A stretch of 64,000 nt of DNA. Source: Blastococcus sp. PRF04-17. GTDB taxonomy: Bacteria; Actinomycetota; Actinomycetes; Mycobacteriales; Geodermatophilaceae. The position numbers were made by a program, and so were the translations under genes. The stretch is taken from NCBI RefSeq assembly GCF_023016265.1, contig NZ_CP095412.1:2418001-2482000 (forward strand), given 5' to 3'. Positions 9,546 through 20,044 of the stretch are shown piece after piece; the first letter of the stretch is position 1; each line of letters opens with the position of its first letter. A model generated the notes under the pieces. That model saw nothing but the letters and a program-made list of their open reading frames with translations, made no database searches and was not told the origin of the DNA.

Positions 9546-9613
9546 AAGGACCCCGCTGCCCCCCACCACTCGCAGGCTCGCGGCGGGGCCCTGCAGCGGG
9601 GCCGCCGTCCAGC
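9546..9613 (+). repeat. Dispersed hairpin repeat, copy A (terminator-like)
   Basis: Begins at the base after the citrate synthase stop with AAGGACCCC. The outer stem is CCCCGCTGC (9551-9559) pairing with GCAGCGGGG (9593-9601), around an inner CTCGCAGGCTCGCGG segment. A related element lies at 32240-32300, with matched changes in both stem arms. The position suggests a terminator. Confidence 0.65.
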
Positions 9614-9618
9614 TGTAA

Positions 9619-10754
<1,136 letters not shown>

Positions 10755-10891
10755 GACGGCGATCCGGCCTGCGCGCTCCCAGGTGGCGCAGGTAGGTTCC
10801 CCAAGCGCGTGCCCGTGGCCGGGTGTTCCGCCCGCCCATCGGACGCAGCGCCGACCCGGTGGCGGCACGCAGTTCCCGGCTGGAGGTGAGC

Positions 10892-13549
10892 GTGGTCCCC
10901 GATTCCCCGTCGGGACCTCGTGGGGGCGACCTGTTCGCCGCCGGCGGGGAGTGCGGTCGGCTCATGGCCGAGTTCGCGTGGGAGAGCACGTCGGTGGGCC
11001 CGATCGAGTCGTGGCCCGACAGTCTGCGCTTCGCCGTCCGGACCGTGCTGATGTCGCGATTCCCGACCATCGTGCTCTGGGGACCGGACCTCCTCCAGTT
11101 CTACAACGACGCCTACGCCCCGGTGATCGGCGCGAAGCACCCCGCGATCGGCAAGGACATCCGGCGTACCCAGCCGGAGACCTGGGACGCCCTGCAGCCA
11201 CCGATCGAGCACGCGATGCGAACGCTGGAGGCGTCGTGGATGCCTGGGCTGCTGCTGCAGCTCGAGCGCCACGGCTATCGGGAGGAGACGTACTTCACCG
11301 TCTCCCACGCTCCCGCGTTCGACGACGACGGCCGCGTCGCGGGCATCCACGCGATCTGCACCGAGGTGACCGGTGAGCTCGTCGCTGCCCGCCGACAACG
11401 TCTGCTCCACGCGCTCGCGACCGCCGGCGGCCGGCTCGGCGACGAGCACCAGACCGTCGCGGACATGTGCCGCGCGCTGGCCGGTGACTCCGTCGACGTC
11501 CCGTTCGCGGCGGTCTACCTGGCGGAGCCCGGCGATCGCCGGTACCGGCGGGTCGCGGCTGTGGGTGTCGACGCCGACCGGCTCCCGGAGCTGGCGCTGC
11601 CCGAGGACCTACCGACGGAGGTCACCGACCTCGGCGTCACGAGCGCGCTGTTCGGCGACCCGGTGACGAGTGCGGTCCTGTTGCCGCTGGCACCCTCCCG
11701 CGACGCGGAGCCGCTGGGACTGCTCCTCGCCGGGAGGAGTCCCAACCGGTCACTGGACGCGGAGTACCGCTCGTTCTACGAGCTCGTGGCCGGTCAGTTC
11801 GCCGGCGCTGTCGCCAACATCCGGGCCTTCGAGACCGAACGGCTGCGCGCCGAGTCGCTCGCCGAGCTCGACCGTGCGAAGACGACGTTCTTCTCCGACG
11901 TCAGCCACGAGCTGCGCACGCCGCTGACCCTGTTGCTCGGCCCGATCGGCGACGTCCTGGAGGACGCCGGCAACCCCCTCCCCGACGAGGTGCGGGAGCA
12001 GCTGACGCTGGCGATGCGCAACGGGCAGCGCCTGCAGCGGCTGGTCAACGACCTGCTGGACTTCGCCAGCATCGAGGCCGGCCGGGCCAGTCCCGTCCGC
12101 GTCGAGACCGACGTCGCGACCTTCACCGCGGAGCTGGCCGGCATCTTCCGCGCGGCGACCGAGCGGGCCGGGCTCCGGCTGACCGTGGACTGCCCGCCGC
12201 TGGGCCGCCCCGCCTACGTCGACCCCCGGATGTGGGAGAAGGTGGTCGTCAACCTGCTGGCCAATGCGGTGAAGTACACCTTCGTCGGAGGCATCGACGT
12301 CTCCCTGCGCACCGACCACGACCGTTTCGTGCTCACCGTCTCCGACACCGGGGTCGGCATCGTCGCCGAAGAGCTCCCCCAGCTGTTCCAGCGATTCCAC
12401 CGGGTCGCCGGCGCCACCGCGCGCACCCGGGAGGGCACGGGGCTGGGCCTCGCGCTGGTGCACGAGCTGGCGGCGCTGCACGGCGGGTCCGTGTCGGTGG
12501 CCAGCGAGCCCGGAACCGGCAGCACCTTCACCGTGACGCTGCCCTTCGGTGTCCCCGACGCGGTCGACGACCTCGGCGGCGCCGCCCACCCGTCGGACGC
12601 CGCCCGGGGCGAGGCGGCGAGCTGGGAGGAGGACACCTCCCGGCCGGGCGAGGACGCCGAGACCGGATGCGTCCTCGTCGTCGACGACAACGCCGACATG
12701 CGCGCCTACCTGACCCGCCTGCTGCGCCCGTACTGGTCGGTGCGGACCACCGCCAACGGCGAGGAGGCACTGGCCGCCGTCGCGGAGCAGCCGCCCGACA
12801 TCGTCCTGACCGACGTGATGATGCCGCGGGTCGACGGCTTCGAACTGCTGCGCGCGCTCCGCGGCGACCCCGCGACCGCCCACGTCCCCGTCATCATGCT
12901 GACCGCCCGCGCCGGGCAGGAGGCGTCGGTCGAGGGGCTGGAGGCCGGGGCCGACGACTACCTCGCCAAGCCGTTCCGCGCCGCCGAGCTGCTGGCCCGG
13001 GTGCGCGCCGTCCTGGAGCGGACGGCCGGCCGGCGGGCGGCGGCCGCCGCCGAGGTCGCCCCCGCGGCCCCGGTGCCCGACCCGGTGCCCCCGCCGGATC
13101 CCGCCACCGTCGTCGCCGGCCCACCGGCGCCCCGCCGGCCCCGGGAGCCGCGATCGGGCGACGACCGGCCCCAGGCGGAGTGGCGGCTGCCGTCCCAGGT
13201 CACCTCGATCCCGGTGCTCCGCCGGCGCCTGCGCGGCTGGCTGACCGACGCCGGGCTGCACGAGGACCAGGCCTACGACCTCCTGCTGGCGGCCTGCGAG
13301 GCCGCCACCAACGCCGTCGAGCACGCCCAGGAGCCGACCGAGCCGTTCGTGGTCGTCAGCGCGTCGCTCTCCGGCGCCGACGTGCGCATCTCGGTGCGCG
13401 ACTTCGGGCAGTGGCGCGAGCGGGTGCCGTCGATGGACCGCGGCCGAGGCTCCACGCTGATGAGCGCGACCGGAGAGGTCACCGCGATCCCCAGTCCCGA
13501 GGGGACCACGGTGGTCATCACCTCCCGGGTGCGCGTCCCGGGCGGCTGA
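10892..13549 (+). CDS. Hybrid sensor histidine kinase: PAS-GAF-HisKA-HATPase-REC plus RsbW-like ATPase
   Basis: Cytoplasmic hybrid sensor of about 885 aa. The GTG at 10892 follows GGAGG by five bases; a GTG at 10886 overlaps that site. The order is: PAS-like N-terminus (WGPDLLQFYNDAY), GAF-like segment at about 160-320, HisKA with H339 in FSDVSHELRTP, HATPase with N, G1 and G2 boxes at about 440-555, receiver at about 592-710 with phosphoacceptor D641 (LTDVMMPRVDG) and the TARAGQ and LAKPF switch residues, then at about 766-885 an RsbW/SpoIIAB-type ATPase (CEAATNAVEHA, GRGSTLM). No membrane helix is seen. The last domain suggests output through anti-sigma partner switching, which is inference. 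No sigma factor is adjacent. Confidence 0.88.
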   Translation: MVPDSPSGPRGGDLFAAGGECGRLMAEFAWESTSVGPIESWPDSLRFAVRTVLMSRFPTIVLWGPDLLQFYNDAYAPVIGAKHPAIGKDIRRTQPETWDALQPPIEHAMRTLEASWMPGLLLQLERHGYREETYFTVSHAPAFDDDGRVAGIHAICTEVTGELVAARRQRLLHALATAGGRLGDEHQTVADMCRALAGDSVDVPFAAVYLAEPGDRRYRRVAAVGVDADRLPELALPEDLPTEVTDLGVTSALFGDPVTSAVLLPLAPSRDAEPLGLLLAGRSPNRSLDAEYRSFYELVAGQFAGAVANIRAFETERLRAESLAELDRAKTTFFSDVSHELRTPLTLLLGPIGDVLEDAGNPLPDEVREQLTLAMRNGQRLQRLVNDLLDFASIEAGRASPVRVETDVATFTAELAGIFRAATERAGLRLTVDCPPLGRPAYVDPRMWEKVVVNLLANAVKYTFVGGIDVSLRTDHDRFVLTVSDTGVGIVAEELPQLFQRFHRVAGATARTREGTGLGLALVHELAALHGGSVSVASEPGTGSTFTVTLPFGVPDAVDDLGGAAHPSDAARGEAASWEEDTSRPGEDAETGCVLVVDDNADMRAYLTRLLRPYWSVRTTANGEEALAAVAEQPPDIVLTDVMMPRVDGFELLRALRGDPATAHVPVIMLTARAGQEASVEGLEAGADDYLAKPFRAAELLARVRAVLERTAGRRAAAAAEVAPAAPVPDPVPPPDPATVVAGPPAPRRPREPRSGDDRPQAEWRLPSQVTSIPVLRRRLRGWLTDAGLHEDQAYDLLLAACEAATNAVEHAQEPTEPFVVVSASLSGADVRISVRDFGQWRERVPSMDRGRGSTLMSATGEVTAIPSPEGTTVVITSRVRVPGG

Positions 13550-13556
13550 TCCGGGG

Positions 13557-15035
13557 TCAGCCGAGGAGCCAGGTGTCCTTCGTGCCGCCGTCCCGGGCGC
13601 CACGACCGGTGAGCCCCACACGGGTCAGCGGCGCGGGCAGGACGGACACGCCGCCCCGCCCGACCGCCGCCGAGAACACCCGGAGCTCCACCGGCCGCGG
13701 CTGCAGGGCGCCGTCCACCAGCGTGGGCACCGCGGTGGCCGCGACCGGTTCCTGGGCGACGAAGCGGAAGGGTGCCGCGGCCACCTCCGCCTGCAGGGCA
13801 GCCAGGTCCGCGGCCGAGCAGGCCGGGCCCACGACGGCGCCGCGTCCGCCGTACCCCGCGACGGGACGGACGACCAGCTCGTGCAGCCGGCCCCGCACCT
13901 GCGCCCACTGTTCCTCGTCGGCGAGCACCCACGTCCGCGGACAGTCGAGCAGCGGCTCCTCCCCGAGGTAGAACCGGATCATCGCGGGCACCCACGCGAA
14001 CGCGGCGGCGTCGTCGGCCAGGCCGTTGCCCGGCACGTTGGCCAGTCCGAGCCGCCCCGCACGGACCGCGTCGGTCAGCAGCGAGTCCAGCGACTGCCCT
14101 ATCGGGGTGCGGTAGGCGCCGAGCATCCCGTCGTCGAACCGGCGGTACAGGACGTCGACCGGCACCCGGTCGCCACCGACGACGACCTCGATCCCGCCGT
14201 CCATCCGCGGCCACAGGTCCGCGGCGCGCGCGAGCGGCACGCCCAGCGCGACGGCCAGCAGCCCGTGCTCGAACCAGGCGTTGTCGCCCGGCCCGGCGGT
14301 GAGGACGGCGATGCGCGGCACACCCTGGCACGTGGGGGACGCCGCCGATCGCAGCCCCGCGCGCAGCAGCGGAACGGCCTCCGCCGCGTCGGCGAGCGAC
14401 GTCGCGGCGGGCAGGGCGGCCGCGAACAACCCGGGCAGCGCGGCCCGCATGCCCTCGCGGTTGGCCAGCGCGTAGCCGAGGCCGGCCGGAACCCGGAGGT
14501 GGTCCTTGACCACGAGCCACCGGCCCGAGGCGGTGCGCAGCACGTCGGTGCCCGCCACGGTCACCCGCGGCTGCCCGGGCCAGGCCTGGCCGACCGCGTC
14601 CGGGTCGCGGCCGGGGCTGTGCGCCACCGCCCACTCCGGCAGCACGCCGGCACGGACCACCTCCGGCGCCCGGTCCGGGTCACCCCGGCGCCGCCCGGCC
14701 GCGCGGTAGGCGTCGGCGAGGAAGGCGTTCAGTGCCCGGTGCCGCTGCTCGACCCCGGCCGCGACGGTGCGCCACTCCGCGCCGGGCACCACCCGCGGGA
14801 TCGGGTCCAGCGGCACGGTGCGGACCGTCTGCCTGCCGTCGGCCCACGAGCCCACGGTGACCCCCCGCGCCTCCCGTTCGCTGGCGAGAACGGCCGCGGC
14901 CGCCGTCAGCCCGGGCAGCCCGAGCTCGTCGAGCGCCGGGCCGAGGACGGCGTAGGCGTTCCGCAGCCGACCGTCCGGAGTGACCGCCTCGTCGGCGGGG
15001 GCTGCACGGTAGTCGGCGAAGAGGGGCCGGCTCAC
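13557..15035 (-). CDS. Circularly permuted ATP-grasp protein (DUF404/DUF407 family)
   Basis: 492 aa, GTG start overlapping the stop of the upstream peptidase (GTGA). Family landmarks are visible: RWLVVKDHLRVPAGLGYAL, ENA-like DNAWFEHGLLA, VDVLYRRFDDGMLG, GLANVPGNGLADD, then FYLGEEPLLD and VVRPVAGYGGRG. The fold is that of ATP-dependent carboxylate-amine ligases with permuted ATP-binding motifs; family members are thought to make peptide bonds in small peptides. The alpha-E and transglutaminase partners common elsewhere are not in this window. Coupling to an S9 peptidase suggests opposing peptide-forming and peptide-cleaving steps, or export and processing of a peptide, which is speculative. 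Confidence 0.85.
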   Translation of the reverse strand: MSRPLFADYRAAPADEAVTPDGRLRNAYAVLGPALDELGLPGLTAAAAVLASEREARGVTVGSWADGRQTVRTVPLDPIPRVVPGAEWRTVAAGVEQRHRALNAFLADAYRAAGRRRGDPDRAPEVVRAGVLPEWAVAHSPGRDPDAVGQAWPGQPRVTVAGTDVLRTASGRWLVVKDHLRVPAGLGYALANREGMRAALPGLFAAALPAATSLADAAEAVPLLRAGLRSAASPTCQGVPRIAVLTAGPGDNAWFEHGLLAVALGVPLARAADLWPRMDGGIEVVVGGDRVPVDVLYRRFDDGMLGAYRTPIGQSLDSLLTDAVRAGRLGLANVPGNGLADDAAAFAWVPAMIRFYLGEEPLLDCPRTWVLADEEQWAQVRGRLHELVVRPVAGYGGRGAVVGPACSAADLAALQAEVAAAPFRFVAQEPVAATAVPTLVDGALQPRPVELRVFSAAVGRGGVSVLPAPLTRVGLTGRGARDGGTKDTWLLG

Positions 15036-16939
15036 AGCCAGCGATCGAACCAGGCGACGAGCCGCTCGCCCAGTTCGACCAGGTGCTCGCGACCCACGAT
15101 GGTGTGCCCCTCGCCGGGCAGCAGCAGGAGCTCGGTGGTGGCGCCGAGGGCCTGGAGCGCCGCATGCGCCTGCACCGACTCGGCGACCGGCACGTTGGTG
15201 TCCCTGTCCCCGTGGACGAAGAGCACCGGCGAGCGCAGCCGCGCCAGATCGGTCAGGGGCGAGAGTTCGGCCAGCATCTCCCGGTCGACGACCGGGTCGC
15301 CGTACTCGGTGACCGAGGCGGCGGCCATCCACGGCTCGGTGGCGGCGAAGAACGTGCGCAGGTCGCTCATGCCGGCGCCGGTGACACCGGCGGCGAACAG
15401 GTCGGGCCAGCGGGTCAGGGCCACGAGGGTGAGGTAGCCGCCGTAGGACCAGCCGTGCGCGCCGATCCGCCCCGGCTCCGCGATGCCGGCGGTCACCAGG
15501 ACGTCGACCGTCGTCCGGACGTCGTCGAACGAGGCCTCGCGCGCGGGGCCGTCGTCCGCGGTCAGGAACGCGCGGCCGAAGCCACCGGAGCCGCGCACGT
15601 TCGGCGCGAAGACGGTGAACCCCGCGGTCACCAGGCTCTGGATGGTCGGCGACCACGCGGGCCGCTCCTGGCCCTCGGGCCCACCGTGGAAGGTGACGAC
15701 CGTCCGGTTGGGGCCGTGCACGCCGCGCGGCGTGTAGAGCCAGCCCGACAGCGGCAGGCCGTCGGGCGCCACGTAGGAGCGGAGCACGGGAACGGCGAGG
15801 TCGGCTGCCGCGAGACCCTCGGCGTCGGGGCACGCGGGGGCCGACGGCAGCCGACTGGGCCTGGGCCGGCCGTCCAGCGGCACGACCCACAGGCCGCGGG
15901 GGGAACGGGGCCCGGTCAGCTCGGCGATCATCGTCTCGCCGTCGGCGGCCAGGGACCATCCCGGCATGACCGGCTCGGGCAGGGCGATCTCGCGGACGAC
16001 CGCGCCGTCGGCCAGCGCGTGGACGCACAGCTCGGTGACGCCGTCCCTGGTCCAGACCGCGAGCACGGTGCCGTCGGTGCGCAGGGCGTAGCCGTCGAGG
16101 TCGGCGTCGGGGCGGGCGAGCACGACCTCGCCCGGGCCCGGGACGCCCTCCTCGGTCAGCGGGACCTGCACGAGACCGGCGCGGTCGGCGAACGGCTCAC
16201 CGGGCAGGGACGCGCGGACGAAGACCGAGCGGCCGCCGGGACCGAAGCGCCCGTCCTCCGACGCCAGACCACCCGGCGCGTCGGGCGCCAGGACCGGGCG
16301 CTGGTCGCCGGTCGCCACGTCGACGAGCACGATGTGCCGGTACGCGCGCGGGCCCCTGCGGGCGAGCACCCACCGCTGGTCGGCCGAGACCGCGGTGACC
16401 GACAGGAAGCCGCCGCGGGCGATCGTCCGGTGGGCGCCGGTCACCGCGTCGACCAGGACGACGTCGGCGTCCGGGCCGTCGCCGGGTGCGATGGAGCAGG
16501 CGTAGTGGCCGGGGCCGGTCCAGCCGCCGGCGAACACGGTGGCTCGGGGATCCTCCCCCGCCAGGAGCCGGTGGCCGGAGCCGTCCGGGCGGACGACGTG
16601 CAGCTCGGCGCAGATGGAGCCGCCCGGGCTGACCAGGTAGGCCAGCCAGGCGCCGTCCGGGGACCACGCCACCGAGACGACCTCCTGGGTCGGCAGGGAG
16701 AGCACCGCGGGCACGGCGGACCCGTCGAGATCGGCCACCTCGAGGCGGGGCAGGCCGGAGCGGTCGGTGACGTAGGCGACCCGGTCCCCCTCCGGGGACA
16801 GCGCGGGACACCAGGCGCCGGGCGCTGCGTTGATCGCGGCGACCGCGCGGCCGACCCCGGCCGGGAGCTGGTGCGGGAGGGCGAGGGGCAGCGCGGCGTC
16901 GTCCGGCACGGACCACGGGTCCGTCAGCGGGCTGACCAT
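15032..16939 (-). CDS. S9 family prolyl oligopeptidase-like serine peptidase
   Basis: 635 aa cytoplasmic peptidase with an N-terminal beta-propeller (repeated WSPDGAWLAY-type blades) and a C-terminal alpha/beta hydrolase domain. The catalytic triad reads S498 in GWSYGGY, D580 in GDRDTNVP and H612 in GEGHTIVG. FHGGPEGQ supplies the oxyanion region. A GGAGAGG ribosome site lies just before the ATG. No signal peptide is seen. It is the first gene of a two-gene operon with the ATP-grasp protein. Substrates are likely short peptides or acylated peptides. Confidence 0.9.
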   Translation of the reverse strand: MVSPLTDPWSVPDDAALPLALPHQLPAGVGRAVAAINAAPGAWCPALSPEGDRVAYVTDRSGLPRLEVADLDGSAVPAVLSLPTQEVVSVAWSPDGAWLAYLVSPGGSICAELHVVRPDGSGHRLLAGEDPRATVFAGGWTGPGHYACSIAPGDGPDADVVLVDAVTGAHRTIARGGFLSVTAVSADQRWVLARRGPRAYRHIVLVDVATGDQRPVLAPDAPGGLASEDGRFGPGGRSVFVRASLPGEPFADRAGLVQVPLTEEGVPGPGEVVLARPDADLDGYALRTDGTVLAVWTRDGVTELCVHALADGAVVREIALPEPVMPGWSLAADGETMIAELTGPRSPRGLWVVPLDGRPRPSRLPSAPACPDAEGLAAADLAVPVLRSYVAPDGLPLSGWLYTPRGVHGPNRTVVTFHGGPEGQERPAWSPTIQSLVTAGFTVFAPNVRGSGGFGRAFLTADDGPAREASFDDVRTTVDVLVTAGIAEPGRIGAHGWSYGGYLTLVALTRWPDLFAAGVTGAGMSDLRTFFAATEPWMAAASVTEYGDPVVDREMLAELSPLTDLARLRSPVLFVHGDRDTNVPVAESVQAHAALQALGATTELLLLPGEGHTIVGREHLVELGERLVAWFDRWL

Positions 16940-17184
16940 CGCACCTCTCCTCTCGCTCCGTCGCTCTGCGGGCCGGTCGGCGGCCACTGTCCCCGCCGCA
17001 TGTTGCGGACAGATGACATCGGTCCTCATCGGCGGAGACCAGCCCTTTCCGCACCCCTCGCGCGAGGGGTTGCGCCGACGCCACGCCGGGCGACCTCCGG
17101 GCCGCGCCCGGGGCGCGCCGATAGCCTCGGGCTCCGGGCCGTCTCTCGACGGCCGGGTCCGCGGAGTCAGCAGGAGGTCCGCCC

Positions 17185-18129
17185 ATGCGCACACTGCGCC
17201 TCGTGGCGCTCTCCGACGACGGGAAGAGTCTCGTCCTCGCCGCGGGGGGCACCGACCCGGCCGACGGAGAGCGGTTCGAACTCCCGATCGACGACCGGGT
17301 GCGCGCCGCAGCCCGCGGGGACGCCCGCCGGCTCACCCAGATCGACGTCGACGCCGGCGTGGAGCTCCCGCCACGGGTGATCCAGGCCCGCATCCGCGCG
17401 GGCGAGACACCCGAGCAGGTCGCTGCCGCATCGGGGACGCGGGTGGAGCGGATCATGCGCTTCGCCCATCCGGTGATCCAGGAGCGCGCGCGGGTCGCCG
17501 AGCAGGCCCGCGAGGCCCGCGTGCGGCTGTCCGAGGGTCCGCCGACCGTCGCCCTCGGGCAGTTCATGACCGACCGGCTGCGGCTGATCGACTCCGACAT
17601 CGACGCGGTGACGTGGGACGCGCACCGCACCGACGACGGCACCTGGCAGATCACCGGTTCCTGGCGGGCCGGCGCGAAGTCCGGGACGACGCGGTGGACC
17701 TTCGACATCCCGTCGCGCACGGTCGCCCCCTACGACGCCGCCACGACCGACTTCGCCGAGGGCACCCGTCTCGTCCGCGTCGTCCCCGACGTCCCGAACG
17801 GCGCACCCGTGGGCGGGGGTCCTGGCCCCCGCGGCCGCGCGGTGTCGTTCGTGCGCGGGCGCGCGCCGGACGCCCTGGTGCACGACACCGTCACGCCCGA
17901 CGTCCTGCCGGCGGACCTGCGCGCCGACGACGACGAGCACGTCCGCGACGTGCACCCCGCCGTGGGCGCACCCGACGAGCCCTCGGTCGAGGACCTGCTC
18001 GACGAGGTGGCCGAGCACGACACCGTGGTGCTCGGCCGGGGCACCGGCGAGGAGGGCGAGGACGGCGATCCGCGCGCCCGCATCCCGGCGTGGGAGGACA
18101 TCGTCTTCGGGGTCCGCCGCCACCGCTGA
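17185..18129 (+). CDS. sepH: Septation protein SepH
   Basis: 314 aa DUF3071 protein. SepH binds FtsZ and promotes its assembly during division in Streptomyces and mycobacteria. The conserved N-terminus (MRTLRLVALSDDGKSLVL), the helix-turn-helix-like block around LPPRVIQARIRAGETPEQVA, and the following basic segment match the family. The rest is acidic and low in complexity. AGGAGG sits eight bases before the ATG. It lies near serC and citrate synthase, the same neighbourhood as the mycobacterial homologue. A large inverted repeat follows its stop. Confidence 0.92.
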   Translation: MRTLRLVALSDDGKSLVLAAGGTDPADGERFELPIDDRVRAAARGDARRLTQIDVDAGVELPPRVIQARIRAGETPEQVAAASGTRVERIMRFAHPVIQERARVAEQAREARVRLSEGPPTVALGQFMTDRLRLIDSDIDAVTWDAHRTDDGTWQITGSWRAGAKSGTTRWTFDIPSRTVAPYDAATTDFAEGTRLVRVVPDVPNGAPVGGGPGPRGRAVSFVRGRAPDALVHDTVTPDVLPADLRADDDEHVRDVHPAVGAPDEPSVEDLLDEVAEHDTVVLGRGTGEEGEDGDPRARIPAWEDIVFGVRRHR

Positions 18130-18136
18130 CGCGTCC

Positions 18137-18192
18137 CCGCTTTCGGTACAGAAAGCGGGACCGCCCCCCGACGCTTTCTGTACCGAAAGCGG
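18137..18192. repeat. Perfect 21-bp inverted repeat made of two palindromes
   Basis: Arms at 18137-18157 and 18172-18192 are exact reverse complements (21 bp) around a 14-base C-rich spacer. Each arm is itself nearly palindromic: CGCTTTC, six bases, GAAAGCG. It could fold as one long hairpin or as two side-by-side hairpins. It starts eight bases after the sepH stop and ends 70 bases before the ABC exporter start, so it may be a terminator or a paired operator. Confidence 0.8.
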
Positions 18193-18262
18193 AGAGGGCG
18201 GGTTCCGCCGGCCGAGAAACTGGTTCGCTCCGGTCAGTATCCGGGCCTAGCCTCGGGCTGTC

Positions 18263-20044
18263 ATGGACACGGCCCCGATCTCCCCGCCCGACGACCGGGG
18301 CAAGCTCTCCGCGCTCCTCCGGCTGGTCCCCTTCGCCCGCCCGTACCGCGGACTGCTGGTCCTCACCTTCGTGGCCGCGCTGGTCGCGTCGCTGGCGCAG
18401 CTGACGGTGCCGCTGGTCACGGCCGCCATCGTCGACGGCCCGATCGCCGAGGGCGACCGCGCCGGGCTGGTGCCGCTCGTGGGTCTCGCACTGGTGCTCG
18501 GCATCGCCGAGGCCGCGCTGTTCTTCCTGCGCCGGTGGGCGATGAACAAGAGCTGCCTGCAGCTGGAGCGCGATCTGCGCGACACCCTCTACCAGCGGCT
18601 GCAGCGACTGCCGGTCTCCTTCCACGACACGTGGCCATCGGGGCAGCTGCTGTCCCGGGCGACGTCCGACGTCGCGACCGTGCGGCGGTTCGTCGGGTTC
18701 GCCGGCGTCTTCCTCGCCGTCAACCTGGTGATGTGCGCCGTCGTCCTGGTGCTCCTGGTCGTCACCTACTGGCCGCTCGCGCTGGCCGTGCTGCTGACCA
18801 CCGTCCCGCTGTCGGCGCTCGGCCTGAGGTGGGAGAGGCGCTACAACCTGCAGGCCCGCCAGGTGCAGGACGAACAGGGTGAGCTGGCCACCGACGTCGA
18901 GGAAGCGGTGCAGGGCATCCGCGTGGTCAGGTCGCTGGGGCGCAGCGGCCTGGTGTTCGGCCGGTACGACCGCAAGGCGACCCGGCTGCGGCGGCTGGAG
19001 CTGTCCAAGATCCGCACGCTGGCGTTGCTCTGGTGCCTGTTCGAGTTCCACCCGCAGGCGACCCTCGCGATGATCCTGGTCGGCGGGGCCGTCGCGGTGA
19101 ACACCGGCGCCCTCACCATCGGCGGCCTGGTCGGCTTCGTCGCGCTGTTCACGGTGCTGCTGTGGCCGATCCTGTCACTGGGCTTCCTCTTCGCCTTCGC
19201 GCAGGAGACGGCCAGCGCCTGCGACCGGATCGGCGAGATCCTCGACGCCCCCATCACCGTCGACGACCGGTCCGGCGTGCGGCCGGCCGTCGTCGGATCC
19301 CCGGCCCGGCTGACGTTCGAGGCCGTCGGGTTCACCTATCCCGGCGCGACCGCACCGGTGCTCGACGGTGTCCACCTCGACCTCGCGCCCGGTGAGACCG
19401 TGGCCCTGGTCGGGGCGACCGGGTCCGGAAAGACGACGCTGACCGCCCTGGTCGGCCGCCTCTACGACGTCACCGCCGGCCGGGTCGCCATCGACGGCGT
19501 CGACGTCCGCGAGATGCCGCTCCGCCAGCTGCGCAGCGTCGTGGCCACCGCGTTCGAGGACGCCACCCTCTTCTCGATGAGCGTCCGCGAGAACCTCGCG
19601 CTCGGGCGCCCCGACGCGACCGACGACGAGATCGCCGAGGCGCTGCGGGTGGCGCAGGCGGAGTTCGTCCACGACCTGCCGTGGGGGCTGGCGACCCGCA
19701 TCGGCGAGCAGGGGCTGTCGCTGTCCGGCGGGCAGCGGCAGCGGCTGGCGCTGGCCCGTGCCGTCCTCGGCCGACCCTCCGTGCTGGTCCTCGACGACCC
19801 GCTGTCGGCGCTGGACGTGCACACCGAGGCACTCGTCGAGGCCGCGCTGCGCGACGTGCTCGCCGAGACGACCGCGCTGGTCGTGGCGCACCGTCCGTCG
19901 ACGGTGCTGCTCGCCGACCGGGTCGCGCTGCTCGCCGGCGGGCGGATCGCGGCGGTCGGGACGCACAGCGAGCTGCTCGCCGAGGTGCCGGCCTACCGCG
20001 ACCTGCTGGCGCAGGAGAGCGAGCTGGCCGAGGTGCCCTCGTGA
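18263..20044 (+). CDS. Heterodimeric ABC exporter, subunit A (degenerate ATPase site)
   Basis: 593 aa half-transporter: six membrane helices (about 30-310), then an ATPase domain with Walker A GATGSGKTT at about 384-392, signature LSLSGGQRQR and a histidine switch (VAHRPSTVL). Walker B reads VLDDPLSALD, with aspartate where the catalytic glutamate should be, so this subunit should contribute the non-catalytic site of a heterodimer, as in TM287/288-type exporters. The stop overlaps the start of subunit B. Likely substrates are drugs or lipids. The role is inferred from family. Confidence 0.92.
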   Translation: MDTAPISPPDDRGKLSALLRLVPFARPYRGLLVLTFVAALVASLAQLTVPLVTAAIVDGPIAEGDRAGLVPLVGLALVLGIAEAALFFLRRWAMNKSCLQLERDLRDTLYQRLQRLPVSFHDTWPSGQLLSRATSDVATVRRFVGFAGVFLAVNLVMCAVVLVLLVVTYWPLALAVLLTTVPLSALGLRWERRYNLQARQVQDEQGELATDVEEAVQGIRVVRSLGRSGLVFGRYDRKATRLRRLELSKIRTLALLWCLFEFHPQATLAMILVGGAVAVNTGALTIGGLVGFVALFTVLLWPILSLGFLFAFAQETASACDRIGEILDAPITVDDRSGVRPAVVGSPARLTFEAVGFTYPGATAPVLDGVHLDLAPGETVALVGATGSGKTTLTALVGRLYDVTAGRVAIDGVDVREMPLRQLRSVVATAFEDATLFSMSVRENLALGRPDATDDEIAEALRVAQAEFVHDLPWGLATRIGEQGLSLSGGQRQRLALARAVLGRPSVLVLDDPLSALDVHTEALVEAALRDVLAETTALVVAHRPSTVLLADRVALLAGGRIAAVGTHSELLAEVPAYRDLLAQESELAEVPS

